From NCBI GenBank assembly GCA_905221145.1, contig CAJNCA010000002.1, forward strand, positions 310,001 through 374,000: a DNA stretch of 64,000 nucleotides, written 5' to 3'. The position numbers and the translations under genes are program-made. This DNA is from a bacterium (GTDB taxonomy: Bacteria > Bacillota > Bacilli > Lactobacillales > Streptococcaceae). Positions within the stretch are counted from its first letter, which is position 1. The number at the start of each line of letters is the position of its first letter. Shown here in pieces: positions 9,104-22,654 of this stretch. The notes under the pieces are model-generated. The model did no database searches and was not told the DNA's origin. It was given only the letters and a program-made list of their open reading frames with translations.

Positions 9104-10182
9104 AAACCAAACTACCGACTGAATGGCAAGAACTGAGCGACCAACTCGGTTTCCAAGAATTTACCCCCATTCAAACTCAACTATTTGAGCCTATCCTTGC
9201 AGGAGAAAACCTACTGGGAGTTAGCCCAACAGGAACAGGCAAGACCCTCGCTTACCTCCTACCAAGCCTTCTCAGACTACAAAAGAAAAAAGTGCAGCAA
9301 CTATTGATTCTAGCACCAAATACGGAGCTTGCTGGACAGATTTTTGACGTATGTAAAACGTGGGCAGAAGCTATCGGTTTGACAGCCCAACTCTTTCTAT
9401 CAGGTTCAAGTCAGAAACGCCAGATTGAACGCCTAAAAAAAGGACCAGAAATTCTGATTGGAACCCCTGGTCGTATCTTTGAACTCATTAAACTGAAAAA
9501 AATCAAGATGATGAATGTGGAATCCATCATCCTAGATGAATTTGACCAATTGCTTGACGATTCTCAGATTCACTTTGTCGAGAAAATCACCCACTACGCA
9601 CCTCGTGACCACCAACTCATCTACATGAGTGCGACAACCAAGTTTGACCAAGAAAAGATTGCATCTAATACGCGAACCATTGATCTCTCTGACCAAAAAC
9701 TGGACAATATCCAGCACTTCTACATGCAGGTAGAGCAACGTCACCGCGTTGATATGCTACGAAAATTGGCTCATGTTGAGGATTTCCGCGGGCTAGTCTT
9801 CTTTAACAGCCTATCAGACCTTGGGAGTGCTGAGGAAAAACTACAGTATCGTGATATATTGGCTGTTTCCCTCGCTAGCGATGTCAATGTCAAGTTTAGA
9901 AAAGTTATCCTAGAAAAGTTTAAAGATAAGCAACTAACCCTACTCCTTTCAACTGACCTTCTGGCTCGTGGGATTGATATCGATAGCCTAGAATGCGTCG
10001 TAAACTTTGATGTTCCTAGAGATATTGAAACCTACACTCACCGTGCTGGCCGTACAGGTCGCATGGGTAAAGAGGGCTATGTTATCACTCTCGTCACTCA
10101 TCCAGAAGAACTTAAAAAACTCAAGAAGTTCGCAAGTGTACGTGAAATTGTCCTAAAAAATCAAGAACTCTATATCAAATAA
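9100..10182 (+). CDS. DEAD-box type ATP-dependent RNA helicase
   Basis: A 360-aa minimal RNA helicase. Motifs in order are the Q motif (FTPIQTQ, 22-28), Walker A (PTGTGKT), GTPGR, motif II written DEFD rather than DEAD, SAT, RGIDID and HRAGRTGR. It has no C-terminal extension, so it is shorter than CshA-type helicases. Likely roles are ribosome assembly or mRNA turnover. It starts inside the end of the oxidoreductase gene (ATGA overlap) and is followed by a terminator. Confidence 0.9.
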   Translation: MKTKLPTEWQELSDQLGFQEFTPIQTQLFEPILAGENLLGVSPTGTGKTLAYLLPSLLRLQKKKVQQLLILAPNTELAGQIFDVCKTWAEAIGLTAQLFLSGSSQKRQIERLKKGPEILIGTPGRIFELIKLKKIKMMNVESIILDEFDQLLDDSQIHFVEKITHYAPRDHQLIYMSATTKFDQEKIASNTRTIDLSDQKLDNIQHFYMQVEQRHRVDMLRKLAHVEDFRGLVFFNSLSDLGSAEEKLQYRDILAVSLASDVNVKFRKVILEKFKDKQLTLLLSTDLLARGIDIDSLECVVNFDVPRDIETYTHRAGRTGRMGKEGYVITLVTHPEELKKLKKFASVREIVLKNQELYIK

Positions 10183-10190
10183 TCTCCATT

Positions 10191-10223
10191 GCTCTATGCA
10201 CATCAGGTGTATGGAGCTTTTTT
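10191..10223 (+). terminator. Terminator after the helicase gene
   Basis: GCTCTATGCAC-atcag-GTGTATGGAGC with G-U pairs, then TTTTTT. Confidence 0.8.
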
Positions 10224-10256
10224 ATAAGCAATTATTTAATTTTAGTTCAATATTCG

Positions 10257-10288
10257 AAAAAAAGAACCTTGCAAAGCAAGATTCTTTT
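10257..10288 (-). terminator. Terminator of tuf
   Basis: On the minus strand, AAAGAATCTTGC-ttt-GCAAGGTTCTTT followed by more T residues, about 45 nt after the tuf stop. Confidence 0.85.
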
Positions 10289-10331
10289 AGTGTCTGACTT
10301 AAATAATTGTTCTTCTGGGAACTAAATCGAA

Positions 10332-11528
<1,197 letters not shown>

Positions 11529-11599
11529 TTGAGTAAAAGCCTCCAATAAAATATATTTTATAGATAGACAGTAGGCAATACAGTCTAACTTTCCTTACT

Positions 11600-11627
11600 A
11601 TTTTATCAAATTTCAGCTAAATTGCAA
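11600..11627 (-). promoter_or_regulatory. Promoter of tuf
   Basis: TTGCAA, a 16-bp spacer and TAAAAT on the minus strand, giving a leader of about 65 nt before tuf. Confidence 0.65.
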
Positions 11628-11711
11628 GTGTTTTACAAAGTTTTTGTGAATTATTCTTAATCTACTAATCTAAACGGTACTTCTACTCCTATCACTTGCC
11701 TAAATAAAAAG

Positions 11712-11736
11712 AAAAATCAGGAATTTCCTGACTTTT
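11712..11736 (-). terminator. Terminator of the AI-2E family gene
   Basis: On the minus strand, AAAAGTCAGGAAATTCCTGA is followed by TTTTTCTTTTT; it begins inside the stop codon region. Confidence 0.85.
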
Positions 11737-12844
11737 ACTTGGCTAATTCTCTTTCTCGTTCTTTCATTATTTTATGATTTTCATACAAGCGAGATAAGAA
11801 CTTAGAAATTTCTTTCAAGATAGAATAGGTTGGTACAGCGACAATCATACCAATGACACCATAGATATTACTTGATAACAAAAGTAATACTAAAATCGTA
11901 ATTGGATGGACTTTCATCACGCCACCAACGATTCGAGGGTAGAGGATATTTCCATCCACTTGTTGAATGATTAGCATATAAACAACTGCAATCAGCATTC
12001 TATGCGGATCAGTAAAAACATTGGCGATAATCATCGGAATCAAGCCAATACTTGGTCCCACATAAGGAATGAGATTGGCCAATCCTGAAAAGATAGCAAA
12101 GACCAAAGCGTATTTCAAACCAATCACGCTATATCCGATAAAGGCCAAACAACCGATAATAATCGCATCAATTGCGACTCCACTAATATAGCGAGCAATT
12201 GTCGCATTCAAATTCTTTAAGAGGCCTGTAATATGCAACTTATCTCTCTTTAAAACAGTACGCTCAAGCATCGGTAAAAATTTGTGGCCATCCAACAAAA
12301 AATATACCAAAAATACAGGAGTCATAATAATAATCAAAACGGTACTAAAGAGAGCTGATATAACACTTCCGACACTATTGGTCACACTATTTAGGATATT
12401 TTGTAGAATATCTACATAGGACAGATTTAATTGTTGAATTGTCGCCTGAATATCTAAATTTTGAAAGGCTGGATAAGTGGATAAATCCACAATCAAATTT
12501 TGCAAACGACTGTAAATTGTCTGACTTGTTGCAATCAAACTAGTCAACTGATTAATCAAAATCGGTAAGAGATAAACTACCCCAATGACAAGGCCCCAGA
12601 CCAAGGCACACAAGGTTAGTAGAATACCAATGATACGATTAATTTTGAAGTACTTTTGTAGAAAGCTAACAATGGGATTGGTCAAATAATATAAAAAACC
12701 ACCTAGAAGAAAAGGAATCATGATGGTGTTTGCGACGCTCACAAAAGGTGTAATAATCGCTCCCATCTCTCTCCATAAGTAAAAGATGATTGTTAATAGT
12801 AAAATCTCACTGGTCCAAAAAAATAATTTATTCTTACGAAACAT
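11735..12844 (-). CDS. AI-2E family transporter (UPF0118)
   Basis: An integral membrane protein of 369 aa with about eight transmembrane segments. The central hydrophilic stretch (about 95-155) and the segment GLANLIPYVGPSIGLIP near residue 260 are typical of the AI-2E/PerM family. Members have been linked to autoinducer-2 export or Na+/H+ exchange, but the substrate here is unknown. GGAGG precedes the ATG, with an extended -10 (TGG-TAAAAT) upstream. It is transcribed alone. Confidence 0.85.
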   Translation of the reverse strand: MFRKNKLFFWTSEILLLTIIFYLWREMGAIITPFVSVANTIMIPFLLGGFLYYLTNPIVSFLQKYFKINRIIGILLTLCALVWGLVIGVVYLLPILINQLTSLIATSQTIYSRLQNLIVDLSTYPAFQNLDIQATIQQLNLSYVDILQNILNSVTNSVGSVISALFSTVLIIIMTPVFLVYFLLDGHKFLPMLERTVLKRDKLHITGLLKNLNATIARYISGVAIDAIIIGCLAFIGYSVIGLKYALVFAIFSGLANLIPYVGPSIGLIPMIIANVFTDPHRMLIAVVYMLIIQQVDGNILYPRIVGGVMKVHPITILVLLLLSSNIYGVIGMIVAVPTYSILKEISKFLSRLYENHKIMKERERELAK

Positions 12845-12928
12845 TAGGTACCTCCATTCATCTATTTTACCATACTTTCAAAAAAGCTTCTTTCTTATAT
12901 CATGAAACTGGGAATATTTTTTTCTTTA

Positions 12929-12937
12929 TGTTAGAAT
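12929..12937 (+). promoter_or_regulatory. Extended -10 just before dacA
   Basis: TGt-TAGAAT ends 9 nt before the dacA ATG. Transcription would start about 3 nt before the ATG. No Shine-Dalgarno sequence is present. Confidence 0.6.
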
Positions 12938-12946
12938 AAACTTACT

Positions 12947-14188
12947 ATGAAAAAAATAATTTTAACTCTATTAAGTCTTTCCGTACTTGGCTCTGCATCT
13001 ACTGTTGCTGCTCAAGATTTTAATATTGCTGCTAAACATGCAATTGCTGTTGAAGCAAATACTGGCAAAATTCTCTATGAGAAGGATGCAACTCAGCCTG
13101 TTGAAATCGCTTCTATCACAAAATTGATTACGGTTTATCTTGTCTATGAAGCCTTGGAAAACGGAAGTATTACACTATCTACCCCAGTAGATATTTCTGA
13201 CTATCCTTACAAATTAACAACTAATTCTGAAGCAAGTAATGTTCCTATGGAGGCTCGTAATTATACCGTCGAACAACTACTTGAAGCAACATTAGTATCT
13301 AGTGCTAACAGTGCAGCTATTGCCCTAGCAGAGAAAATTGCTGGCTCAGAAAAAGACTTTGTGGACATGATGCGTGCAAAACTCTTAGAATGGGGAATTC
13401 AGGATGCTACTGTTGTCAATGCAACTGGTCTGAACAATGAGACTCTAGGGGATAACATTTACCCAGGCTCTAAAAAAGATGATGAAAACAAGCTCAGTGC
13501 TTATGATGTTGCTATCGTTGCTCGTAACCTCATCAAAAAGCACCCTCAAGTCTTGGAAATCACCAAAAAACCATCTTCTACTTTTGCTGGAATGACAATA
13601 ACTTCGACAAACTACATGTTAGAAGGCATGCCTGCTCATCGAGGTGGTTTTGACGGACTCAAGACAGGAACAACAGACAAAGCTGGTGAATCTTTTGTTG
13701 GTACTACTGTCGAAAAAGGCATGAGAGTTATTACAGTCGTTTTGAATGCAGACCATCAGGACAATAATCCTTACGCTCGCTTCACAGCTACATCCTCACT
13801 AATGGATTATATCTCTTCTACATTCTCACTTCGCAAAATCGTTCAAAAAGGTGATGCCTACCAAGATAGCAAAGCACCTGTACAAGATGGAAAAGAAGAT
13901 ACGGTCACTGCCGTTGCCAAAGATGATATCTCTCTAATTGAACGTGTTGGAAGTCAATCTTCCCAATCTGTTCAATTCACACCTGATTCTAAAGCAATCC
14001 CAGCACCACTTGAAGCCGGAACAGTGGTTGGACATTTGACTTATGAAGACAAGGACTTGATTGGTCAAGGTTACATTACCACAGAACGACCTAGTTTCGA
14101 AATGGTAGCGGAAAAGAAAGTAGAAAAAGCTTTCTTCTTAAAAGTTTGGTGGAATCAGTTTATCCGATTTATCAACGAAAAATTATAA
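12947..14188 (+). CDS. dacA: D-alanyl-D-alanine carboxypeptidase, PBP3
   Basis: This low-mass penicillin-binding protein trims the terminal D-Ala from peptidoglycan pentapeptides on the outer membrane face. The product is 413 aa: a signal peptide (1-23), the catalytic domain with S56-I-T-K59, S119-A-N121 and K239-T-G241, then a beta-rich domain and a C-terminal amphipathic helix (FFLKVWWNQFIRFINEKL) for membrane attachment. All motif positions match pneumococcal PBP3 as I recall it. The gene is monocistronic, with a terminator after it, and has an unusually short predicted leader. Confidence 0.96.
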   Translation: MKKIILTLLSLSVLGSASTVAAQDFNIAAKHAIAVEANTGKILYEKDATQPVEIASITKLITVYLVYEALENGSITLSTPVDISDYPYKLTTNSEASNVPMEARNYTVEQLLEATLVSSANSAAIALAEKIAGSEKDFVDMMRAKLLEWGIQDATVVNATGLNNETLGDNIYPGSKKDDENKLSAYDVAIVARNLIKKHPQVLEITKKPSSTFAGMTITSTNYMLEGMPAHRGGFDGLKTGTTDKAGESFVGTTVEKGMRVITVVLNADHQDNNPYARFTATSSLMDYISSTFSLRKIVQKGDAYQDSKAPVQDGKEDTVTAVAKDDISLIERVGSQSSQSVQFTPDSKAIPAPLEAGTVVGHLTYEDKDLIGQGYITTERPSFEMVAEKKVEKAFFLKVWWNQFIRFINEKL

Positions 14189-14190
14189 CA

Positions 14191-14220
14191 AAAAAATCGC
14201 GGTTTAAACCGCAATTTTTT
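14191..14220 (+). terminator. Terminator of dacA
   Basis: ATCGCGGTTT-AAACCGCAAT with an A run before it and TTTTTT after it; it could act in both directions. Confidence 0.85.
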
Positions 14221-14224
14221 ATTT

Positions 14225-14331
14225 TATAGTGAAATGAAATAAAAACTGAACAAATTTATTGAGACATGAAAACTAATTTCTAAAAATGTTTTAGAAATCA
14301 CAGTGTACTATTCCAGTTTCAATTCATTATA
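14225..14331. mobile_element. RUP-like miniature element, 107 bp
   Basis: The element is exactly 107 bp, the size of the pneumococcal RUP repeat. Its ends are imperfect inverted repeats: TATAGTGAAATGAAAT on the left and, reversed, TATAATGAATTGAAAC on the right, both beginning with TA. It has no coding capacity. RUP is thought to be moved by the IS630-Spn1 transposase, which targets TA. It lies between convergent dacA and the damaged gene at 14.3 kb. Confidence 0.7.
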
Positions 14332-14339
14332 TTTGTTTT

Positions 14340-14909
14340 TTAAACTTCATAATAGGGAAACGGACGGTCACTATCCAATGGACGATTTAGTACTTCTTTT
14401 TCCAAAATAGCGCGCCAACCAGATACCAATTCTTCAAAAGTCAATTTGGCTTCAGGAGAAGCTGTTGTAAGCTTCCGTCCAAACCAAGCCATGGTTGCAG
14501 TTTCAAACTGAAGCATAGCGTAGTCGATTACCGGTACATTTGCCTCTTCATAATTCTCATTTACTGCTTGTGCAACTTCTGATGCTTGTGGAAGAAGTTG
14601 ATTGCTGATTTTATCTACAACACTTGCGTCCATCTCTCGCCAAGAAAGTAATTGACCATCCACCTGATAAAAGAGCTCAAAGGTTTCTTGATTTTTCTTA
14701 AAATTGGTAAGAACAAAAGCACGTTCCACTGCCTCTGGACCACCAACAGCCTTTACAGCGTTTATAAGGAGATTTTCTTCCATTTGTCTCCAATAATCAT
14801 CAGCTTCTTCTACCAAATCAATTGTGAAAGGTGTAACAATTTCCTCGGCAGAAATTTCGCCTTTATTCGCTTTCTCGATATTACCAAATAATTTTTTTTA
14901 GAATCCCAT
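14340..14909 (-). pseudogene. Hypothetical protein gene with a nonsense codon at position 4
   Basis: A reading frame of 190 codons starts at an ATG with a good AGGAGAA site at 14909, but the fourth codon is TAA (ATG GGA TTC TAA). The frame then stays open to 14340. The natural protein would read MGF-x-KKLFGNIEKANKGE and be about 189 aa, acidic and without membrane segments; I recognise no domain. Without the upstream start, translation could begin only at the TTG at 14816 (158 aa), which lacks a ribosome site. It follows sufB on the same strand, 19 nt after its stop. Confidence 0.7.
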
Positions 14910-14928
14910 TTGCTTCTCCTAGTTCCTA

Positions 14929-16341
14929 TTACCCAACTGATCCTTCCATCTCGTAGCTAATCAAGCGGTTCAGCTCAACGGCGTATTCCATTGGAAGTTC
15001 TTTTGTGAAGGGCTCCACAAATCCCATGACAATCATCTCAGTTGCCTCAGATTCTGACAATCCACGGCTCATGAGGTAATAGAGTTGTTCTTCTGAAATC
15101 TTAGAAACCTTAGCTTCGTGTTCCAAAGCAACTTGCGAATTATGAATTTCATTAAATGGAATAGTATCTGATGCTGATAAGTCATCCATGATAATGGTAT
15201 CACACTCGATGTGAGAAACAGATTTCTTAGAATTTTTATTAAAGGTTACTTGCCCACGGTAGTCAACCTTTCCTCCGCCTTTAGCGATGGATTTAGACAC
15301 AATAGACGAGCTTGTATGTGGAGCGTTGTGGATCATCTTAGCACCAGTATCCTGGTGTTGCCCAGCATTGGCAAAGGCAATCGAAAGCATGGTTCCACGC
15401 GCTCCTTCTCCATCTAGATAAACAGATGGATATTTCATGGTTGTTTTGGCACCCAAGTTTCCATCAATCCACTCAACAGTGGCATCCTTTTGAGCCTTAG
15501 CACGCTTTGTTACCAAGTTATAAACGTTGTCGGACCAGTTTTGGATGGTTGTATAACGCATATAAGCTCCGTCCAAGGCAAAGATTTCTACAATGGCCGC
15601 GTGCAGGCTATTACTTGAATATGTTGGTGCTGTACATCCTTCTACATAGTGGACACTTGCTCCCTCATCAACGATAATCAAGGTACGTTCAAACTGACCT
15701 GTATTTTCGTTGTTGATACGGAAGTAAGTTTGAAGTGGGATATCTACCTTAACACCTTTTGGTACGTAGATAAAGGTTCCACCTGACCATACAGCTGAGT
15801 TGAGAGCAGCCAACTTGTTATCTGTCGGCGGTACCAACTTGGCAAAGTATTGTTTAAACAAGTCTGGGTATTCCTTGAGGGCCGAATCTGTATCTGTAAA
15901 AATAATCCCCAATTTCTGGAACTCTTCCTTCATATTGTGGTAAACCACTTCTGACTCGTACTGCGCAGAAGCACCGGCTAGATAAGCACGCTCAGCTTCA
16001 GGAATCCCGATTCGTTCAAAGGTTTCTTTGATTTTTTCAGGAACCTCATCCCATGAACGAGCTGGTTTATCAGATGGTTTTTGGTAGTAGATCAAGTCAT
16101 CAAAGTCAATCTCTGACAAGTCTGCTCCCCAAGTTTGCATGGGCATTTTTTTGAAGGTTTCATAAGACTTCAAACGGAATTCTAACATCCACTCAGGTTC
16201 TCCCTTAGCAGCTGATAGTTCACGAATGACATCTTCATTCAATCCTTTTCCTGTCGATAGGACAGGCTCTACATCGTCATGGAAACCAAATTTATATTCA
16301 CCAAGGTCAATTGGTTTTGGTTCTATTCTTTCTTCAGCCAT
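14929..16341 (-). CDS. sufB: Fe-S cluster scaffold subunit SufB
   Basis: SufB is the core scaffold of the SufBC2D complex on which Fe-S clusters form. The product is 470 aa. The C-terminal beta-helix domain holds conserved [10 protein letters not shown] and the [15 protein letters not shown] end. I chose the ATG at 16341 ([12 protein letters not shown]) because AAAGGATATT precedes it; the longer frame from 16386 has no site. It is the last gene of sufC-sufD-sufS-sufU-sufB, the standard Firmicutes order. Confidence 0.97.
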   Translation of the reverse strand: MAEERIEPKPIDLGEYKFGFHDDVEPVLSTGKGLNEDVIRELSAAKGEPEWMLEFRLKSYETFKKMPMQTWGADLSEIDFDDLIYYQKPSDKPARSWDEVPEKIKETFERIGIPEAERAYLAGASAQYESEVVYHNMKEEFQKLGIIFTDTDSALKEYPDLFKQYFAKLVPPTDNKLAALNSAVWSGGTFIYVPKGVKVDIPLQTYFRINNENTGQFERTLIIVDEGASVHYVEGCTAPTYSSNSLHAAIVEIFALDGAYMRYTTIQNWSDNVYNLVTKRAKAQKDATVEWIDGNLGAKTTMKYPSVYLDGEGARGTMLSIAFANAGQHQDTGAKMIHNAPHTSSSIVSKSIAKGGGKVDYRGQVTFNKNSKKSVSHIECDTIIMDDLSASDTIPFNEIHNSQVALEHEAKVSKISEEQLYYLMSRGLSESEATEMIVMGFVEPFTKELPMEYAVELNRLISYEMEGSVG

Positions 16342-16398
16342 AATATCCTTTCTTTCATTCTTCATTTCTACTGATTCATAAGACAAAAGAAACTTGTC

Positions 16399-19325
<2,927 letters not shown>

Positions 19326-19352
19326 TTACTTCTCCTAAAAGATACGAGGGAA

Positions 19353-20123
19353 TTACAATTCTTCCTTGTAGTCGTAGCCAAGTTCTTCAGCTAGTTTTGC
19401 GTATCCTTCACGTTCCAAACGCGCAGCCAATTCTGGACCACCAGAAAGGACGACACGCCCTTCCATCATGACGTGTACCACATCAGGTGTGATGTAGTTC
19501 AAAAGACGTTGGTAGTGAGTGATAATCATAGCACCAAAGCCTTCACCACGCATGGCATTGACACCTTTAGACACAACTTTAAGGGCGTCAATATCAAGAC
19601 CAGAGTCAATCTCATCAAGAAGGGCAAAAGTTGGTTCCAACATCAAGAGTTGAAGAATTTCATTACGTTTTTTCTCACCACCAGAGAAACCTTCATTGAG
19701 GTAACGCTCAGCCATTTCTTCTTTCATGTTGAGCAATTCCATTTTATCATCCAGTTTAGTAATGAACTCACGAACTGAAACCTTCTCATCGTCTTCTTTA
19801 CCAGCATTCATAGCTGCACGAAGAAACTCAGCGTTAGTAATTCCAGGAATTTCTGATGGATATTGCATTGCAAGGAAAAGTCCCATACGTGCACGTTCGT
19901 CCACTTCCAACTCAAGGATGTTTACGCCATCAAACAAGACTTCACCTTTGGTTACTTCATAGTTTGGATTTCCCATGATAGCGGCTGAAAGAGTTGATTT
20001 ACCAGTACCATTTGGTCCCATGATAGCGGCAATTTCTCCTGTTTTAAGGGTCAGGTTAACCCCTTTTAAAATTTCTTTTCCTTCAATCTCAACGTGAAGA
20101 TCTTTGATCTCTAATACTGACAT
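19353..20123 (-). CDS. sufC: Suf complex ATPase SufC
   Basis: SufC is a cytosolic ABC-type ATPase that drives conformational change of SufBD. The product is 256 aa: Walker A GPNGTGKST (about 37), signature FSGGEKKR and Walker B FALLDEIDSG. I chose the ATG at 20123 with AAAGGAAC before it; the frame extends upstream but lacks a second site. It is the first gene of the suf operon. The promoter probably lies between 20125 and 20240, where a TATACT is present, but no clear -35 is seen. Confidence 0.96.
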   Translation of the reverse strand: MSVLEIKDLHVEIEGKEILKGVNLTLKTGEIAAIMGPNGTGKSTLSAAIMGNPNYEVTKGEVLFDGVNILELEVDERARMGLFLAMQYPSEIPGITNAEFLRAAMNAGKEDDEKVSVREFITKLDDKMELLNMKEEMAERYLNEGFSGGEKKRNEILQLLMLEPTFALLDEIDSGLDIDALKVVSKGVNAMRGEGFGAMIITHYQRLLNYITPDVVHVMMEGRVVLSGGPELAARLEREGYAKLAEELGYDYKEEL

Positions 20124-20229
20124 GATAGTTCCTTTCTTTTTCACAGCCTTTACAGTACTTACTAGAAACATACTTGAGTTCCCTAGAAAATACGGTAAAA
20201 GGTCAATAAATATACTTTTATAGTATAAC

Positions 20230-20256
20230 AAAAAAAAGCCTAAAAGGCTTTGATTT
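20230..20256 (-). terminator. Terminator of the fRMsr-dnaX-DUF3272 unit
   Basis: On the minus strand, AAAGCC-TTTT-AGGCTTTTTTT, 18 nt after the small membrane protein gene. Confidence 0.85.
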
Positions 20257-20273
20257 TGTCTAGAAGCTGAGGA

Positions 20274-20468
20274 CTAGTCTTTTCCTTTTAAATGCTGGTC
20301 AATAACATCTACTATTTTGCCCATCAAGTAACTGACTCGAAAATTTCTAAAGAGCAAAATGGCCCAAAAGGCTGCCATAATATAGCGACCAGTCATCCAG
20401 GCTTCATTGAAAAAATAGGTCTCAGCAGCTGTAAACAGTGCTATGATAATAAATTGTTGTCTATTCAT
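20274..20468 (-). CDS. Small membrane protein, DUF3272 family
   Basis: A 64-aa protein with two hydrophobic segments (about 5-20 and 26-42) and a charged C-terminus (DVIDQHLKGKD). It matches the streptococcal DUF3272 family as I remember it; function is unknown. It follows dnaX by 27 nt on the same strand. No ribosome site precedes the ATG, but an extended -10 (TGA-TACAAT) ends exactly 6 nt before it, suggesting a leaderless transcript of its own. Confidence 0.75.
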   Translation of the reverse strand: MNRQQFIIIALFTAAETYFFNEAWMTGRYIMAAFWAILLFRNFRVSYLMGKIVDVIDQHLKGKD

Positions 20469-20474
20469 AAACTT

Positions 20475-20483
20475 ATTGTATCA
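20475..20483 (-). promoter_or_regulatory. Extended -10 giving a predicted leaderless DUF3272 mRNA
   Basis: TGA-TACAAT followed by AAGTTT and ATG places the expected start nucleotide on the A of ATG. It sits in the 27-bp gap after dnaX. Confidence 0.5.
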
Positions 20484-20495
20484 TGAAATCTTTCT

Positions 20496-22151
20496 TTAGT
20501 CTTCCTCTACCTTCACTTTATCAGCCAAAAATTCAAATCCTTCCGGGATCAGGCTTTCTTCTGCTTCTTTTTCAACTTGAGAAGATTTAGCTTTGGCTGA
20601 AAAAGCTGCGCGAACTTCTTTCCATTCCTCCATTGAAATAGCTAAAATCTCAGGTGAAAAACCTGCTGCCTGACTGAGGATATTGCCAAACATAGTGTTG
20701 AGATTGTCTCGTTTCATGGTTTGACCAGCATTGAAGTTAGACTCAAAAGCAAGAATGGCATGGTGTTCATTGGCCGCAACCGGTTGAGAACCAACTAGCA
20801 AAGCCTTATCAGGGCCTCCAAGACTTTCAATCACCTCTCCCCATGCATTCTGCAAGCGAATCAGGTTTTGACGTGCTAAATCAGGATTTTCGACAGCCTC
20901 TTGTAAGATAGATTGCACTTTATTGCGATCCACACGATAGACCGTCTTACCTGCTGCTGGGCGACTAGGTGCTGGATTTGTTGGCTTAGGTATAGTTCCT
21001 ACATTTGCGAGTTCTTGTTTGAGACGGGCAACTTCCTGTCTCAGTGCAAAAATTTCACTTTCAGCCACCCTTGAAAGAGCTGGTTCAGGCTTAATTTCCG
21101 CCAAACGGATGGTCATCATCTCAGCATAGATTTTAGGCTGCAAACTAGACTTAATATCTGCTAAACTGACTGTCGCTAGGCGAATCATTTCAAACAGATT
21201 TTCTTGAGGAAGTCCCAAATTTTCCACAAATACTGTGCTATGATGAGTATTTTCCCCACCTGTTTGAACAATTAACAAGTCTCTTAAATAGTGCAAAAGA
21301 TCGGTCACAAAACGAGTCATGCTCTTACCATTGTCAAATAGAAGATTTAAGCAAGCTAAGGCTTTGGTAACATCCTGTTGAGACAAGGCAGCCACATAAT
21401 CATCCAAAGCTGACAGACTAATGGTTCCTGTAATTTCTTCAGAGATTGCAGTCGTCAGCTCATTTCCCTGTGTCAAACTCAGGGCTTGATCCAAAATAGA
21501 CAAGGCGTCCCGCATCCCACCTTCAGCTCGTCTAGCAATGATTTCCACAGCCTCTGGTTCAGAACTAATATTTTCTTTTTCTAAGATATAGTGGATATGT
21601 TCCTTAATATCCTGTGTCTTAATTGATTTAAACTCAAAACGTTGGACACGGGATAGAATAGTGGCAGGAATCTTGTGCAATTCAGTAGTAGCTAAAATAA
21701 AGACCACATTCTGTGTTGGCTCTTCCAGCGTCTTTAGAAGAGCATTAAAAGCCCCTGTAGACAGCATGTGAACCTCGTCTATGATATAGACCTTGTAGCG
21801 GGCAAGGCTAGGGGCGTAGGTTGATTTATCACGGATTTCACGAATTTCATCAACCCCATTATTAGAGGCTGCATCCATTTCAATGACATCTTCTAAACTA
21901 CCGTCCGTCACTGCTTGACAAATATAACAGTTATTACATGGTTCACCACCCACTTGATTGGGACAGTTCATAGCCTTTGCAAAGATCTTAGCCACACTGG
22001 TTTTTCCCGTTCCACGAGGACCAGAAAAAAGATAAGCGTGACTTATTTTCTCTTGCTCCACCGCTTGTTTAAGAGTCTTAGCCACAACTTCTTGACCAAC
22101 CAACTGGGAGAAATTTTGACTTCTATATTTTCGATAAAGTGCTTGATACAT
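20496..22151 (-). CDS. dnaX: DNA polymerase III subunit gamma/tau
   Basis: This clamp-loader ATPase loads the beta clamp and links the replicative polymerases. The product is 551 aa: P-loop GPRGTGKTS (about 44), the zinc site CPNQVGGEPCNNCYIC, DEVHMLS Walker B, SRVQRFEFK sensor region, clamp-loader collar and a C-terminal tau-like domain. It overlaps the end of the fRMsr gene by 1 nt (TAATG) with GGAGAAA upstream. I saw no slippery A-run with a stem that would make a short gamma form, but did not search exhaustively. Confidence 0.96.
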   Translation of the reverse strand: MYQALYRKYRSQNFSQLVGQEVVAKTLKQAVEQEKISHAYLFSGPRGTGKTSVAKIFAKAMNCPNQVGGEPCNNCYICQAVTDGSLEDVIEMDAASNNGVDEIREIRDKSTYAPSLARYKVYIIDEVHMLSTGAFNALLKTLEEPTQNVVFILATTELHKIPATILSRVQRFEFKSIKTQDIKEHIHYILEKENISSEPEAVEIIARRAEGGMRDALSILDQALSLTQGNELTTAISEEITGTISLSALDDYVAALSQQDVTKALACLNLLFDNGKSMTRFVTDLLHYLRDLLIVQTGGENTHHSTVFVENLGLPQENLFEMIRLATVSLADIKSSLQPKIYAEMMTIRLAEIKPEPALSRVAESEIFALRQEVARLKQELANVGTIPKPTNPAPSRPAAGKTVYRVDRNKVQSILQEAVENPDLARQNLIRLQNAWGEVIESLGGPDKALLVGSQPVAANEHHAILAFESNFNAGQTMKRDNLNTMFGNILSQAAGFSPEILAISMEEWKEVRAAFSAKAKSSQVEKEAEESLIPEGFEFLADKVKVEED

Positions 22152-22648
22152 TAGGCTTTCTCCTCAAACATTGTAAAGTCCCATTCCGTCTTTTCAAGCA
22201 AAATAGCGACAAATTGTTCCAAATAATCTCGATCCATAGCATCGTAATCATCAATCTCTGAAGAATCCAGATCCAGAACCCCAAGTAATTGACCATTCTT
22301 TACCATCGGCACAACAATTTCACTTTTAGCACGACTATCACAAGAAATATAGTTGGGATAAGTTGTTACATCTCCAACTAGAACAGTTTCCTGAAAGTGA
22401 GCTGCCTCCCCACAAACACCCTTTCCAAGTGCAATACGGATGCAGGAAACACCACCTTGGAAGGGACCCAAAACCAATTCCTTTCCATCGAACAAATAAA
22501 AGCCTGCAAATACAGTATTAGGAAAGCGTGATTTTAGAAGAGCACTGGCGTTGGAAAGATTAGCCAAAACATTGGTTTCGCCTTCCAATAAAAAAGAGAG
22601 CTCTTCATTTAACATTTGATAACGTGATTGTTTTTCTGATTCTAACAT
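22151..22648 (-). CDS. Free methionine-(R)-sulfoxide reductase, GAF domain
   Basis: fRMsr reduces free methionine-R-sulfoxide, repairing oxidised methionine. The product is a single 165-aa GAF domain. The three conserved cysteines are C69, C79 and C103, with spacings of 10 and 24 that match the E. coli enzyme (C84, C94, C118). The C-terminal [17 protein letters not shown] is family-typical. It is coupled to dnaX by a 1-nt overlap. An extended -10 lies exactly 6 nt before the ATG and no ribosome site is seen. Confidence 0.88.
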   Translation of the reverse strand: MLESEKQSRYQMLNEELSFLLEGETNVLANLSNASALLKSRFPNTVFAGFYLFDGKELVLGPFQGGVSCIRIALGKGVCGEAAHFQETVLVGDVTTYPNYISCDSRAKSEIVVPMVKNGQLLGVLDLDSSEIDDYDAMDRDYLEQFVAILLEKTEWDFTMFEEKA

Positions 22649-22654
22649 AGAACT

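Noticed and set aside
9541..9560. DEFD in place of DEAD as evidence of a novel helicase
   Set aside because: Position-three variation is common in small Firmicutes helicases and all other motifs are standard.
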